Positions 26,799 to 36,165 are shown, counted from the stretch's first letter. The stretch is 64,000 nt of DNA from Acidobacteriota bacterium (GCA_003385635.1 QQUY01000001.1:1054001-1118000), one strand, 5' to 3'. The notes: generated by a model not told the origin, from the letters alone. A program made the numbers and translations.

Positions 26799-27368
26799 TC
26801 ATTCGTCCGGGAGAGTGTATATCCCCACACCCTCGACTCCATCGTATTCTTCAAGCATCACCTTGATGATCTCGCTTTTCTTCGTCGGAACGACCCGGCC
26901 TACGAAATCGGCGTGAATCGGAAGCTCCCTGTGCTCTCTTCCGCGGTCGATCAGAACAGCGAGCTGCACACGCTTTGGTCGTCCAAAGTCCATCAGCTGG
27001 TCAAGGGCGGCCCTGATGGTCCTACCGGTATAGAGAACATCATCGACAAGGACGATCGTTTTTTCGTCAATATCGGAGTCAAGCTCGGTCCTGTTGACGA
27101 CCGGATTCGCTCCGACCGTTGAAAGGTCATCCCTGTAAAGAGTGATGTCGATGATTCCGAACTCGGGCCTTACAGACTCGATCTCTTCGATCTTGTCGAC
27201 GAGAGTCCTCGCGAGCGGCACTCCCCGACGTCGGATTCCGACCAGATAAAGGCCTTCAGCACCGTGATTCTCCTCGACAATCTCGGAAGCAAGCCGCGAA
27301 AGAGCGCGCCCGATGCGCTCTGAATCCATTATTTTGGCCTTTTCGACCAGCTTCAGCTCATCGACCAT
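26799..27368 (-). CDS. pyrR: Bifunctional pyr operon regulator / uracil phosphoribosyltransferase
   Basis: This 189-residue protein belongs to the type I phosphoribosyltransferase fold. The PRPP-binding motif [12 protein letters not shown] is near residues 97-108, and the early [10 protein letters not shown] motif is PyrR-like. PyrR binds pyr mRNA in the presence of uridine nucleotides and promotes termination. The start at 27368 (M-V-D-E-L-K) keeps the usual length; an internal Met 13 residues later is also possible. It leads the pyrRBC operon and diverges from pyrD. Confidence 0.9.
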   Translation of the reverse strand: MVDELKLVEKAKIMDSERIGRALSRLASEIVEENHGAEGLYLVGIRRRGVPLARTLVDKIEEIESVRPEFGIIDITLYRDDLSTVGANPVVNRTELDSDIDEKTIVLVDDVLYTGRTIRAALDQLMDFGRPKRVQLAVLIDRGREHRELPIHADFVGRVVPTKKSEIIKVMLEEYDGVEGVGIYTLPDE

Positions 27369-27420
27369 TGACGCAAATCCTAGCAAACAAGCGATGCCGT
27401 TAACAAGCGGACTGCGGAGA

Positions 27421-27449
27421 ATGACAAGCCCCGGCCGAGGCGATAGAAT
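27421..27449 (+). promoter_or_regulatory. Putative pyrD promoter
   Basis: ATGACA (27421-27426) and TAGAAT (27444-27449) are separated by 17 bases, each one base from consensus. The predicted start site is about 16 bases before the pyrD ATG. Confidence 0.5.
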
Positions 27450-27471
27450 TTGGCGACCGGAATCGTTGCCG

Positions 27472-28557
27472 ATGTCTTTCTACGAAGCAATCGTTAAACC
27501 CCTGGTTTTCAAAGTTCCTGCAGAGACCGCTCACGAGATCGGGATCGGGATCTTGCGCGCGTCACTTTCGATTCCGTCGATACGTTCTGCCGTGAAAGGC
27601 CGGATGACCCGGAGCGGCCCGGGCGGGATCGAGCGATTCGGTCTCAGGTTTCCGAATCCTGTGGGCATTGCTGCGGGTTTTGACAAGAACGGTCTTGTCG
27701 TTACCCAGCTGGCCTCACTTGGTTTTGGTTTTATTGAAGTGGGCACGGTAACTTTGAGGCCGCAGGCCGGAAATCCGAAGCCCAGGCTCTTTCGCCTGCC
27801 AAAGGACCGTGCGCTCATCAACCGGCTCGGATTTAACAACCAAGGAGCCTCGATCGTCGCCGAAAGGCTCTCGAAGACGGAATGCGATAGCGTGGTCGGA
27901 GTGAACATCGGGAAGAACAAGGATGTGGACAACTCGGATGCAGTCGCGAACTATCTTGAATGTTTCCGGATCGTCCAGCCGGTGGCCGACTACGTTACTG
28001 TCAATGTCTCGTCGCCAAACACTCCCAATCTGAGGGAACTTCAGGGATCCGAGATGCTCGAACGTCTGCTGTCAGCTCTCCAGAATGTGAACTCTGCTTC
28101 GAAGAGCTCCCGGCCGATATTGCTCAAGATCGCGCCCGATCTGAGCGAAAAGGCGATCGAGGACGTGGTTTCAACTGCGCTCCGGAACGAGATCGCTGGA
28201 ATCATTGCGACGAATACGACCGTTGAGCGGAGCGGACTGGTATCCGACCCGGAAACCGTGAGATCGATCGGCGCCGGAGGGCTCAGCGGACTGCCTTTGA
28301 AAGCTAGGTCGACAAAGATCGTTGGATCGATCTACAAGATAGCCGGGGAAGCGCTCCCGATCATAGGAGTAGGAGGCATATTTTCCGGCGAGGACGCTTT
28401 TGAAAAGATCGCGGCAGGCGCTTCGCTTGTACAGGCATATAGCGGCTTTGTATTCCAGGGTCCGGGATTTGCACGCAACGTAAACGAAGGACTGGCGGCA
28501 AGTTTGGACGGGCACGGTTTCAAGACCCTTGATGAAGCGGTCGGAAGCGGGGTGTAA
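27472..28557 (+). CDS. pyrD: Dihydroorotate dehydrogenase (quinone), class 2
   Basis: This 361-residue flavoenzyme oxidises dihydroorotate with quinone as acceptor. The N-terminal segment (residues 1-45, [11 protein letters not shown]) is the amphipathic membrane-binding extension of class 2. [10 protein letters not shown] is near 68-77, N-R-L-G-F-N-N near 118-124, and N-V-S-S-P-N-T-P near 178-185, with the catalytic serine; all are class 2 signatures. The start at 27472 (ATG-TCT-TTC) was preferred to an in-frame ATG 53 codons earlier that lies in the pyrR start region. Confidence 0.94.
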   Translation: MSFYEAIVKPLVFKVPAETAHEIGIGILRASLSIPSIRSAVKGRMTRSGPGGIERFGLRFPNPVGIAAGFDKNGLVVTQLASLGFGFIEVGTVTLRPQAGNPKPRLFRLPKDRALINRLGFNNQGASIVAERLSKTECDSVVGVNIGKNKDVDNSDAVANYLECFRIVQPVADYVTVNVSSPNTPNLRELQGSEMLERLLSALQNVNSASKSSRPILLKIAPDLSEKAIEDVVSTALRNEIAGIIATNTTVERSGLVSDPETVRSIGAGGLSGLPLKARSTKIVGSIYKIAGEALPIIGVGGIFSGEDAFEKIAAGASLVQAYSGFVFQGPGFARNVNEGLAASLDGHGFKTLDEAVGSGV

Positions 28558-28706
28558 ATAGTTCCGAATACCGGAGAAAACCTTGAACGACGTTCTGCCG
28601 AAGCTTGGAAGCGAAGTGGCCGGCATGATCGTCATTCGTTCTTCCGGCCATTCGTTTCAACAAATAACCAGCCGCGTGGCACCGGTTTTCACAAGCCGCT
28701 CCTAGA

Positions 28707-28734
28707 TTGACAGCGGTCACTCAGGGACTATAAT
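28707..28734 (+). promoter_or_regulatory. Consensus sigma70-type promoter of the lipid-synthesis cluster
   Basis: TTGACA at 28707-28712 and TATAAT at 28729-28734 match the consensus exactly, with a 16-base spacer. The predicted start is near 28741, about 46 bases before the DUF177 gene. It would drive DUF177, rpmF, fabH, fabD, acpP and fabF. Confidence 0.85.
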
Positions 28735-28786
28735 TAAGTCTTTTGCTTGATCGCTGTTTGAAATTGAGTTTTATCGGTTCAGGGTT

Positions 28787-29299
28787 ATGAAAATCGATCT
28801 AAGCAGGTCGGACGGAGCGACCACTTCATTCGACGTCGTTTTGAAACCGGCGGATATCGATCTGGAGACCGATCTCGCCAGTGTTGAAGGCGACATTTCG
28901 GTCACAGGCGAGGTTTCAAACGAAGACACGATGACAGTGGTGAGGGCGGAGGTGAAGGCACCTCTCAACATCGACTGCAGCCGTTGTCTCGCCGAGATCC
29001 CCACGGATCAGGATTTCAGCTTCAAGAACGCCTTTATCGCAGGAGATAACGTCTCCGACGAACAAGAGGTCGAACTCGATCTGCAGGATCTTGAGCTTTC
29101 GTTCGCAAGAGAGGAAGAGGTTGACCTTGTTGACATAGTACGTGAGCAGATCATTCTGAACCTGCCGGCGCATCCGCTTTGCAAGGAAGACTGTAAAGGC
29201 CTGTGCGAGGTCTGCGGCGCGAACCTGAACGAAAAGAGTTGCGATTGCAAGCAGGAAGAGACCGACCCGCGTTGGGCGGCACTTAAAAATCTGAAATAG
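28787..29299 (+). CDS. DUF177 (YceD-like) protein
   Basis: This 170-residue protein has the DUF177 pattern: an N-terminal beta-rich region, C-S-R-C near 66-69, then acidic helices, then a Cys cluster C-K-x-D-C-K-G-L-C-E-V-C-G near 132-144 and C-D-C near 155. In many bacteria this gene sits directly before rpmF, as here; the E. coli member YceD is linked to ribosome assembly through 23S rRNA. It is the first gene after the strong promoter. Confidence 0.88.
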   Translation: MKIDLSRSDGATTSFDVVLKPADIDLETDLASVEGDISVTGEVSNEDTMTVVRAEVKAPLNIDCSRCLAEIPTDQDFSFKNAFIAGDNVSDEQEVELDLQDLELSFAREEEVDLVDIVREQIILNLPAHPLCKEDCKGLCEVCGANLNEKSCDCKQEETDPRWAALKNLK

Positions 29300-29382
29300 A
29301 GAGAATATAAAATGGACGCCGGCGTCCGGCTTTGCCGGATCAAGGCGCCCAACTAGTATTTACAGATATTCACGGAGTCATC

Positions 29383-29568
29383 ATGGCCAATCCAAAGAGA
29401 AAACAGTCCAAATCGAGATCGCGCAAGCGACGCTCGCACGACGCTCTAGAGGTTCCCCAGTTCTACCTGGACAAGGATACCGGCGAGCCTATGCAGCCGC
29501 ACCGCATCGATCCGAAAACGGGAATGTACAAAGGACGAAAGATTCTTGACGTAGAAGAAGAGATCTAG
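29383..29568 (+). CDS. rpmF: 50S ribosomal protein L32
   Basis: This 61-residue protein begins M-A-N-P-K-R-K-Q-S-K, a near-invariant L32 start, followed by the basic R-S-R-K-R-R-S-H-D-A-L. It lacks the four zinc-binding cysteines, so it is the C-minus form. I rejected an in-frame ATG 17 codons upstream. Between DUF177 and this gene, 29310-29360 contains short GC-rich inverted repeats that may be a leader structure. The fabH start is 11 bases downstream. Confidence 0.93.
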   Translation: MANPKRKQSKSRSRKRRSHDALEVPQFYLDKDTGEPMQPHRIDPKTGMYKGRKILDVEEEI

Positions 29569-29579
29569 ATCTTCAATCT

Positions 29580-30557
29580 ATGAATGCAGGAATAATCAGC
29601 ACGGGCTCCGACTATCCGGAAGGAGTTCTCACGAATGCGGATCTCGAGCAGATCGTCGAGACCTCGGACGAGTGGATCACCACCCGGACAGGTATCAAAG
29701 AAAGACGCAAGGCCGCTCCGGATGAATACACGTCCCAGTTTGCCGTCCGGGCCGGAAAGCAGGCTATCCAGCGTGCCGGCCTCAAACCCGAAGACATCGA
29801 GATAATCATCTGCGCGACAACGACGCCTGACCAGATACTTCCATCCACCGGTTGCCTGATACAACGTGATCTTGGCTGCGTGAATGCTGCGGGAATGGAC
29901 GTCTTCGCGGCTTGCTCAGGTTTCATATACGGCATCTCGATGGTCGAGTCGATGATAAGGACGGGTCAGATCCGATATGCACTCGTCATTGGTGCCGAGA
30001 TCCTTACGAAGTACGTTGACTACACAGACCGAACGACCTGCGTCATATTTGGAGACGGAGCAGGCGCCGCAGTACTTGGACCGGTAGGAGAGGGCAAGGG
30101 AATTCTCTCGACAAAGATTCTTTCCGACGGCAATTTCGAGGAACAGCTCTACGCAAGGGGCGGCGGAACCAAACTCGGAACGACACACGAAACGATCGAC
30201 AATCGCGAGCATTTCTTCAAGATGCGCGGGAACGAGATCTTTAAGGTTGCGGTGCGCAACATGTCCGGGATCTCCAGGGAGATGCTTGAAAAAGCAGGCC
30301 TCGATGTCGAGGACGTCGATATCGTGATACCGCATCAGGCAAATCAACGGATCACCGACGCAGTCGCCAAGAAACTCGGAGTAGACTCCGGCAAGGTTTA
30401 CTCAAACATTGACCGGATGGGTAACACTTCATCCGCGTCGATTCCCATCGCGCTCGACGAAGTTATCACCGCAGGAGAGATCTCGGAAGGGGACGTCGTT
30501 CTGCTTACTGCATTTGGCGGAGGAATCACCTGGGGCGCGTCCGTAGTAAGGTTCTAG
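29580..30557 (+). CDS. fabH: 3-oxoacyl-ACP synthase III (KASIII)
   Basis: This 325-residue enzyme starts fatty acid chains by condensing acetyl-CoA (or a branched primer) with malonyl-ACP. The catalytic triad is visible: Cys112 in A-A-C-S-G-F, His252 in I-P-H-Q-A-N, and Asn282 in M-G-N-T-S. Length is normal. It lies directly after rpmF; in many bacteria plsX sits between them but here it is absent. Confidence 0.95.
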   Translation: MNAGIISTGSDYPEGVLTNADLEQIVETSDEWITTRTGIKERRKAAPDEYTSQFAVRAGKQAIQRAGLKPEDIEIIICATTTPDQILPSTGCLIQRDLGCVNAAGMDVFAACSGFIYGISMVESMIRTGQIRYALVIGAEILTKYVDYTDRTTCVIFGDGAGAAVLGPVGEGKGILSTKILSDGNFEEQLYARGGGTKLGTTHETIDNREHFFKMRGNEIFKVAVRNMSGISREMLEKAGLDVEDVDIVIPHQANQRITDAVAKKLGVDSGKVYSNIDRMGNTSSASIPIALDEVITAGEISEGDVVLLTAFGGGITWGASVVRF

Positions 30558-30576
30558 GCTCTTGTTACGTTGAGCA

Positions 30577-31509
30577 ATGGGTAAAACCGCATATATTTTT
30601 CCTGGACAGGGCTCGCAATCGCCCGGAATGGGAAAGGACATCTTTGATAATTACGCTTCTGCCCGGACCGCCTTTGCGGAAGCGGACGAGGCGCTGGGTT
30701 TTTCGATCTCCGAGATGTGCTTCTCGGGGACCGATGAGCAACTTGCGTTGACGGCCAACACCCAGCCCGCGATCCTTTCGACATCGGTCGCTGTTTTCAG
30801 GGCGATGAAAGAAGCCGGATTCCGGGATCCCGACTACGTGGCGGGACACAGTCTTGGTGAGTACTCCGCATTGGTCGCCGCCGGCGCTGTCAGCTTGCGG
30901 GATGCGGCTGAGACTGTAAGAAACCGAGGTTCGTATATGCAGGAGGCTGTTCCCGTCGGAGTCGGAGCGATGGCGGCGATAATTGGCCTTGATCTGCAAA
31001 CTGTTGAATCAGCCTGCAGGGAGTCTGCTGAAGGACAGGTTTGTTCACCGGCGAACATCAATTCACCGAGACAGATCGTGATCGCCGGAGATTCGGATGC
31101 GGTCGATCGTGCGTGCGAGATCTTAAAGGAAAAGGGCGCGAAACGAGCGATCCGCCTGAATGTGTCGGCGCCGTTCCACTGTTCGCTGATGACGCCGGCT
31201 CAGATCAGGCTCGCAGAGGAACTGAACAAGATCGAATTCTCCGACCCTGCCTTTCCGGTTGTCGAGAATGTCACCGCTGAAGTGAATTTGTCTGGGGACC
31301 GGATCGTCTCTGCGCTGACCGAACAGGTTTCTTCGCCGGTCAGGTGGCTTCAGACGGTCGAGAAGCTGATCGGGCTCGGAGTGGACACCTTTGTCGAGGT
31401 CGGGCCGGGCAAAGTTCTCTCCGGACTTGTCAGGCAAACAGACAGAGAAGTTCAATGTTTTAACGTTGAAGATTCAGAAAGTTTGGGCAATACTCTTAAA
31501 ACTTTATAA
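30577..31509 (+). CDS. fabD: Malonyl-CoA:ACP transacylase
   Basis: This 310-residue enzyme moves malonyl groups from CoA to ACP. The nucleophile motif G-H-S-L-G-E-Y gives Ser92, and His201 in A-P-F-H-C-S is the catalytic histidine. P-G-Q-G-S-Q at 9-14 forms the oxyanion region. It starts 19 bases after fabH and ends 17 bases before acpP. Confidence 0.95.
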   Translation: MGKTAYIFPGQGSQSPGMGKDIFDNYASARTAFAEADEALGFSISEMCFSGTDEQLALTANTQPAILSTSVAVFRAMKEAGFRDPDYVAGHSLGEYSALVAAGAVSLRDAAETVRNRGSYMQEAVPVGVGAMAAIIGLDLQTVESACRESAEGQVCSPANINSPRQIVIAGDSDAVDRACEILKEKGAKRAIRLNVSAPFHCSLMTPAQIRLAEELNKIEFSDPAFPVVENVTAEVNLSGDRIVSALTEQVSSPVRWLQTVEKLIGLGVDTFVEVGPGKVLSGLVRQTDREVQCFNVEDSESLGNTLKTL

Positions 31510-31526
31510 GGAAACCAGGAGAAGAT

Positions 31527-31766
31527 ATGTCAGAGATTCAGGATAAGATCAAACAGATCATTGTAGATGAGCTTGGCGTCGATGACGCCGAAGTCACTGA
31601 AAACGCGCGGTTTATTGAGGATCTCGGTGCGGACTCGCTCGATCTCGTCGAACTCGTCATGCGGTTTGAAGAGGAGTTTGATATCGAGATTCCGGACGAG
31701 GATGCCGAAAAGATCCAGTCGGTACGCGACGCGTACGCGTACGTTGAACAGAATCAAGACAGCTAG
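31527..31766 (+). CDS. acpP: Acyl carrier protein
   Basis: This 79-residue acidic protein has the phosphopantetheine site D-S-L (Ser37) inside the conserved G-A-D-S-L-D-L motif. An AAGGA-type ribosome site (GGAAACCAGGAGA) lies before the ATG. The usual fabG between fabD and acpP is missing. A large hairpin follows before fabF. Confidence 0.96.
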   Translation: MSEIQDKIKQIIVDELGVDDAEVTENARFIEDLGADSLDLVELVMRFEEEFDIEIPDEDAEKIQSVRDAYAYVEQNQDS

Positions 31767-31772
31767 ACACGG

Positions 31773-31839
31773 AATTCGTGCCGAAGGCTGCGTGTCTGTC
31801 GCCTCAGGGCATCAGGCCGCTTTTGAGGCACGAATTTTT
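31773..31839 (+). promoter_or_regulatory. Large hairpin with T-tract between acpP and fabF
   Basis: Perfect ten-base arms, 31773-31782 and 31827-31836, enclose a second inverted repeat (GCCTCA at 31801 and TGAGGC at about 31824), and the outer arm is followed by three more T residues. It looks like a partial terminator or processing structure that could make acpP mRNA more abundant than fabF mRNA. Confidence 0.6.
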
Positions 31840-31877
31840 GCGTCTGAGCACTTCTTGTATCCATACGTGGAGTAGAT

Positions 31878-33119
31878 ATGAGACGTCGAGTAGTAGTAAC
31901 CGGACTCGGGTTGGTAACGGCCTGCGGAAACGATGTTCCAACGACTTGGGACTCGTTGATGCACAGCAGACACGGAGCGGACTACATAAAGAAATTCGAC
32001 GCCGGAGAATTTCCGGTCCGATTCGCGTGCGAGGTCAAGGATTTTGATCCGGAAGATCTCCTCGAGAAAAAAGAGGCGCGAAGAATGGGCGCCTTTACCC
32101 ACTTCGCCATAGCTGCGTCGGACGAGGCGATAAAGGACAGTGGTCTTGAGATCGATGATTCCAACGCTGAGATGGTCGGTACATACATCAGTTCGGGGAT
32201 CGGCGATTTCTGGGCAATCGAAAGAGAGCACGAGAAACTCCTGACTGCGGGTCCCGGAAGGGTGTCGCCGTTCTTTATCGTTTCAGCGATCGTCAATCTG
32301 GCGGCCGGAAACGTGTCTATCAGGCATGGGGCCAAAGGGCCTAATTCGGCGACAGCTACCGCATGCTCTGCCGGGGCACACGCGATCGGCGACAGTTTCA
32401 GGATCATCGAGCGCGGGGATGCGGATGCGATGATATGCGGCGGAGCTGAATCCGCGATCACTCCTATGTCGGTCGCCGGGTTTGCGTCGATGCGGGCGCT
32501 TTCAACACGTAATGACGATCCTTCAACCGCATCAAGGCCGTTCGACGCAGAGCGCGATGGATTTGTGATAGGCGAAGGCGCCGGGATCCTTATTCTTGAA
32601 GAACTTGAGCACGCAAAGGCAAGGGGCGCGAAGATCTATGCGGAGATCGTTGGTTACGGTATGACGAGCGACGCGTTTCACGTTACGATGCCAGATGAGA
32701 CCGGTTCAGGCGCGATCCGCGTAATGGAAAAAGCCATCGGTGACGCGGGAATCGAGCCTGACCAGATCGGTTACATCAATGCCCACGGAACGTCAACTCC
32801 GTACAATGACAAGTTTGAAACCCTTGCGATAAAGAAGACCTTCGGCGATCATGCAGCGAAGCTCGCCGTGAGTTCCACCAAGTCGATGACAGGACATGCG
32901 CTTGGTGCCGCGGGCGGGATCGAGGCGGTGTTCAGCGTGTTGGCGATCGACAACAATGCGATCCCGCCTACTATCAACCTTGAGAATCCCGATCCCGATT
33001 GCGATCTAGATTATGTCCCGAACGAGGCAAGGGACGTTAAGGTCGATTACGTACTTTCCAACAGTTTCGGATTTGGCGGCACAAATGCCTGCCTGATATT
33101 CAGGCGATTCGCCGACTAG
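31878..33119 (+). CDS. fabF: 3-oxoacyl-ACP synthase II (KASII)
   Basis: This 413-residue condensing enzyme elongates acyl-ACP. The nucleophile is Cys163 in T-A-C-S-A-G; the two histidines are in N-A-H-G-T-S (about 303) and T-G-H-A-L-G (about 340). V-T-G-L-G at the start and F-G-F-G-G-T-N-A near the end are typical of the family. Length is normal. The end of the cluster is here. Confidence 0.95.
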   Translation: MRRRVVVTGLGLVTACGNDVPTTWDSLMHSRHGADYIKKFDAGEFPVRFACEVKDFDPEDLLEKKEARRMGAFTHFAIAASDEAIKDSGLEIDDSNAEMVGTYISSGIGDFWAIEREHEKLLTAGPGRVSPFFIVSAIVNLAAGNVSIRHGAKGPNSATATACSAGAHAIGDSFRIIERGDADAMICGGAESAITPMSVAGFASMRALSTRNDDPSTASRPFDAERDGFVIGEGAGILILEELEHAKARGAKIYAEIVGYGMTSDAFHVTMPDETGSGAIRVMEKAIGDAGIEPDQIGYINAHGTSTPYNDKFETLAIKKTFGDHAAKLAVSSTKSMTGHALGAAGGIEAVFSVLAIDNNAIPPTINLENPDPDCDLDYVPNEARDVKVDYVLSNSFGFGGTNACLIFRRFAD

Positions 33120-33214
33120 GCGGTTGGAATCCCGCCTTCTCTCATTGCGCGCCGGATCAGGCAAAGTATAATGAATGAATAGCCATTCAGTGTGATAGTT
33201 TTTTCTATAAGATC

Positions 33215-33991
33215 ATGAAATTCATAGTGTTGATGAAGCAGGTGGCGAACAAGGACGCCGTATTGCGCATTCGCGGAGATGAGAAGTGGATCGACGAGTC
33301 CGACATTTCGATGCAGACAAATGAGTCTGACGGGTATGCGCTTGAAGAAGCGCTCCGGATGAAGGAAGCAGTCGGCGACGCAGAGGTAGTCGTGTGTACG
33401 CTTGGTAAAGCGTCCGCAAAAACCGTTATCAAGGATGCCTTGGCGCGCGGCGCGGACCGTGCGATCCACATCGTTGTCGAAGATGACAGCGAACTTTCGC
33501 CCTTCCAGATCGCTTCGGCCATTGCCGATTCGGTGAGGGAGGAGAATGCGGACCTCATTTTTGCCGGGCTTCAATCGGACGATTCGAGTTTTGGCCAGAC
33601 CGGAGTAGTACTCGCGGAACTGATGGCGATCCCGCACGCTACGATCGTGATCGAGATCGATCGCGAAAGCGCGGGCGATACGCTGCGTGTAAAGCGAGAA
33701 CTGGAAAGCGGTTGGTATCAGTGGTTTGAGTACGATCTTCCAGCGCTTCTGACTATCCAGTCTGGTATCTCCCAGATCCGATACGCGTCGCTGAAAGGCA
33801 TTATGGCGGCTAAAAAGAAAGAGATTCGCGAGGTGGCTCCATCGATCAGCGACTTTGCGGGCGCCCAGAAGGTACGCAAGGTCTATCTGCCTCTGAAGAC
33901 CAAGCAGACACAGATGCTCGGAAATGGCGACGCGAAGGCGGGCGCGGCCGAACTCGTCGAGAAACTGAAGGATGAGGTCCGGATCCTCTAA
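33215..33991 (+). CDS. etfB: Electron transfer flavoprotein, beta subunit
   Basis: This 258-residue protein begins M-K-F-I-V-L-M-K-Q-V and includes the beta-ETF motifs N-x-x-D-x-Y-A-L-E-E-A and G-x-Q-x-D-D-x-S-F-G-Q-T-G. It binds AMP or FAD with EtfA and carries electrons from acyl-CoA dehydrogenases to the quinone pool. The Leu/Ile-rich ADP-binding loop near residue 200 is present. It is followed by a 240-base repeat region, then etfA. Confidence 0.92.
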   Translation: MKFIVLMKQVANKDAVLRIRGDEKWIDESDISMQTNESDGYALEEALRMKEAVGDAEVVVCTLGKASAKTVIKDALARGADRAIHIVVEDDSELSPFQIASAIADSVREENADLIFAGLQSDDSSFGQTGVVLAELMAIPHATIVIEIDRESAGDTLRVKRELESGWYQWFEYDLPALLTIQSGISQIRYASLKGIMAAKKKEIREVAPSISDFAGAQKVRKVYLPLKTKQTQMLGNGDAKAGAAELVEKLKDEVRIL

Positions 33992-34230
33992 GAGTTCCGA
34001 GTTCCAGGTTCCAAGTTCGGGGGTTCCAAGTTCCAGGTTCTCGGTACTAAGCTCCACGTTTCGAGTTCCAGGTAGCTGAGATGGAATTTCAATTTCGAGC
34101 CTCGGATCTCCGATCGCAGACACAAGGCGATTCCGATTCAGAGTCGTTAACTCTGAACTGTGAACGTCAGTCTTGGAACTTGGAACCCAGAACTAACTAT
34201 TCACGATTCCCGATTTACTATTCACTAAGA
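33992..34230. repeat. Degenerate GTTCCAAGTTCCAGG word repeat between etfB and etfA
   Basis: Variants of GAGTTCCAGGTTCCAAG recur from 33993 to about 34075 in one orientation, and complementary copies (CTTGGAACTTGGAACC) appear near 34170-34190. The last part ends in a TATTCACTAAG word directly before the etfA ATG. It has no coding potential. Pairing between the two halves could form a long hairpin in the etf transcript. Confidence 0.7.
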
Positions 34231-34232
34231 AA

Positions 34233-35201
34233 ATGATCCTCGTATTCATAGAACACAAAGATTGCGTATTGAATAAGACCTCGCTTGAGGCTGTCGCAGC
34301 AGCCCAATCGATGGGCAGAGACCTTGGAATGGAAGTCGCCGCGGTGATTCCCTGTGCGGTCGATTGTGCGTTGGCCCAGGAGATCGCCGCGTATGACGTT
34401 TCGAAGGTCATTGTGGCCAAGAACGCGAAGCTTTCCACATATACCCCGGACGGCTACACCGATGCTTTTGAACAGGTGATCAAGGCCACTAATGCTAATT
34501 GGGTCGTGATGGCTCACACCTATCAGGTCAGGGATTTCTGCCCTCGCGTAGCCACCAGGTTTGGGAGCGAGATGGTCGGCGACTGCATCCGGTACAAGAA
34601 CGAAGGCGGCCAGCTGGTGTTTACCCGCCGGATCTTCCTTGGAAAGCTTGATGCTGACGTGACCGTGGGCGGAGAAGGCCCGCATTTCGTCACATTTCAG
34701 TCCGGGGCTTTTAGGGGCGACGACGCCGCGGCGGGAACTGCTTCGGTGGAATCGATGGATATCGAGGTTGGCGACATTCGGATGCGTCCGGAAGAGCCCT
34801 TCCAGGAATCAAAAGCAGCGGTCGATCTAACAAAATCCGAGATCATTGTCGCGATCGGCAGGGGCATCAAGTCGGAAGAGAACATCAAGGTCGCCGAAGA
34901 GCTGGCAGAGGTCCTTGGGGCCGACATTGCGGCGTCCAGGCCGATCTGCGACGCCGACTGGCTTCCGATCGACAGACAGATAGGTTCATCAGGACAGACC
35001 GTAGCTCCGAAGGTATACTTCGCGCTTGGTATTTCAGGCGCGATCCAGCACATCGTTGGAATGAAGAACTCCGGCGCCATCGTCGCGATCAACAAGGACG
35101 CCGAAGCCCCGATCTTCGATATCGCCGACTACGGGATAGTCGGCGACCTTTTCGAAGCCGTCCCGGTCCTTATCGAGGAGATAAAAAAGGCAAAAGGCTA
35201 G
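34233..35201 (+). CDS. etfA: Electron transfer flavoprotein, alpha subunit
   Basis: This 322-residue protein has the C-terminal FAD-binding signature: Y-F-A-L-G-I-S-G-A-I-Q-H near 267-278, then A-I-N-K-D-A-x-A-P-I-F-D-I-A-D-Y-G. The N-terminal half is the typical alpha-ETF domain with V-F-I-E-H-K. It follows etfB, with the ~240-base repeat between, and forms the heterodimer. A strong terminator lies 200 bases downstream. Confidence 0.93.
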   Translation: MILVFIEHKDCVLNKTSLEAVAAAQSMGRDLGMEVAAVIPCAVDCALAQEIAAYDVSKVIVAKNAKLSTYTPDGYTDAFEQVIKATNANWVVMAHTYQVRDFCPRVATRFGSEMVGDCIRYKNEGGQLVFTRRIFLGKLDADVTVGGEGPHFVTFQSGAFRGDDAAAGTASVESMDIEVGDIRMRPEEPFQESKAAVDLTKSEIIVAIGRGIKSEENIKVAEELAEVLGADIAASRPICDADWLPIDRQIGSSGQTVAPKVYFALGISGAIQHIVGMKNSGAIVAINKDAEAPIFDIADYGIVGDLFEAVPVLIEEIKKAKG

Positions 35202-35262
35202 AAGGCAGAAGACAGGAGACAGGAGACAGGACACAGGACACTGGACACTGGAGTCGGAACCC
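35202..35262. repeat. Degenerate GACAGGAGACAGGACAC repeat
   Basis: About six variants of an eight-base word (AGACAGG / GACACAGG / GACACTGG) follow the etfA stop codon. No coding signal is seen up to the terminator at 35405. Confidence 0.7.
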
Positions 35263-35404
35263 GGAGCGCTAGCGACGGGCATAACGAAAAAGAATCAAGA
35301 CAAGTGGTGTCAGCAGCACGCACGTGCGCAAGGGCGAAAATGCCACCACAACAACTTACTGCTTCTTAATTGAAGGTTTTCGTGCTGACGGCGATCGAGA
35401 CATC

Positions 35405-35443
35405 AAGGCCACGAATCGATGATTCGTGGCCTTTACTTTATTT
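35405..35443 (+). terminator. Perfect hairpin terminator
   Basis: Thirteen-base perfect arms, 35405-35417 and 35421-35433, with a three-base loop, are followed by TTACTTTATTT. It would end the etfBA transcript and isolate it from the convergent minus-strand gene. Confidence 0.85.
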
Positions 35444-35453
35444 CGATCATCCG

Positions 35454-36062
35454 CTATCTTCCTGCGGTCTGCTCCCGTGGGATAAGCCCATGGTCAAACA
35501 TGATCTTTCCGACCTCTCTTGGAGATTCCTGGACGGTCCGATAGATCCATCTGTAGTGGTCCCGTTTCCAAAAATCCATCACGCTCATCGCTCTCAGTTC
35601 GCCCAGAAGCTCCCTAACGGCGCGATATTCAAGATAGACGACTGCTATATGAAGGTAAGTGGAATCCTCGTCTCTCGCCCCCTCGGGGCCGCCCGAAGGC
35701 ACGTCCGGCCATTTTTTTCGGAATTCGGCCTTTGCAGCGTCTGTCTTCTTTCGGTTGTCTGACAAAAACCAGTGGATCTGCTCGTGTACATAAGTGGAAA
35801 GCAGGAGTTCATCGTCTTTAAGGTGTCTGGTGCTAAGCGTAAGTACGGGATGGCTGTGCGGAATAACGCCGTCCTCGATCCTCACCTCTTTGGTAAAAGT
35901 CCACTTTGAAAGATCGTGATCTGCTATCAGCCGTTCGAGCTGGATTTGTGTCGCTTTTTCAGTTTCAGTCCCGTTTACAAGGGTGATCTTCACTTCATCC
36001 TGAGCAAGAGCACCGGGCGAAAAAGCTATCAAGAGCAGAAGAAAGATTGTCGATCTGGCCAT
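35454..36062 (-). CDS. Secreted protein with HEXXH metalloprotease-like motif
   Basis: This 202-residue protein has a signal peptide (residues 1-20, ending A-L-A-Q). The start at 36062 has an AGGAGG ribosome site; ATG codons further upstream lack one. H-E-Q-I-H at residues 93-97 is a zinc-binding HEXXH motif on a predicted helix, and a helix with L-E-Y-R-A-V about 60 residues later could supply the third ligand (gluzincin-like). No known peptidase family comes to mind, and activity is unproven. It lies 103 bases after another unidentified gene in the same direction. Confidence 0.65.
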   Translation of the reverse strand: MARSTIFLLLLIAFSPGALAQDEVKITLVNGTETEKATQIQLERLIADHDLSKWTFTKEVRIEDGVIPHSHPVLTLSTRHLKDDELLLSTYVHEQIHWFLSDNRKKTDAAKAEFRKKWPDVPSGGPEGARDEDSTYLHIAVVYLEYRAVRELLGELRAMSVMDFWKRDHYRWIYRTVQESPREVGKIMFDHGLIPREQTAGR

Positions 36063-36165
36063 ATTTTCCTCCTTGAGGGTTACGGGGCCCACACGTCATC
36101 CGTCGATGAATTGTTGCATATATCTTGCTCTGAGATAGGAGTTCGCGAACTAACCGACGGTGAAC

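Noticed and set aside
33116-34123. Long minus-strand ORF of 335 codons
   Set aside because: It lies wholly antisense to etfB and the repeat tract behind it; its composition mirrors etfB codon bias and its N-terminus is repeat-encoded. etfB matches a known family.
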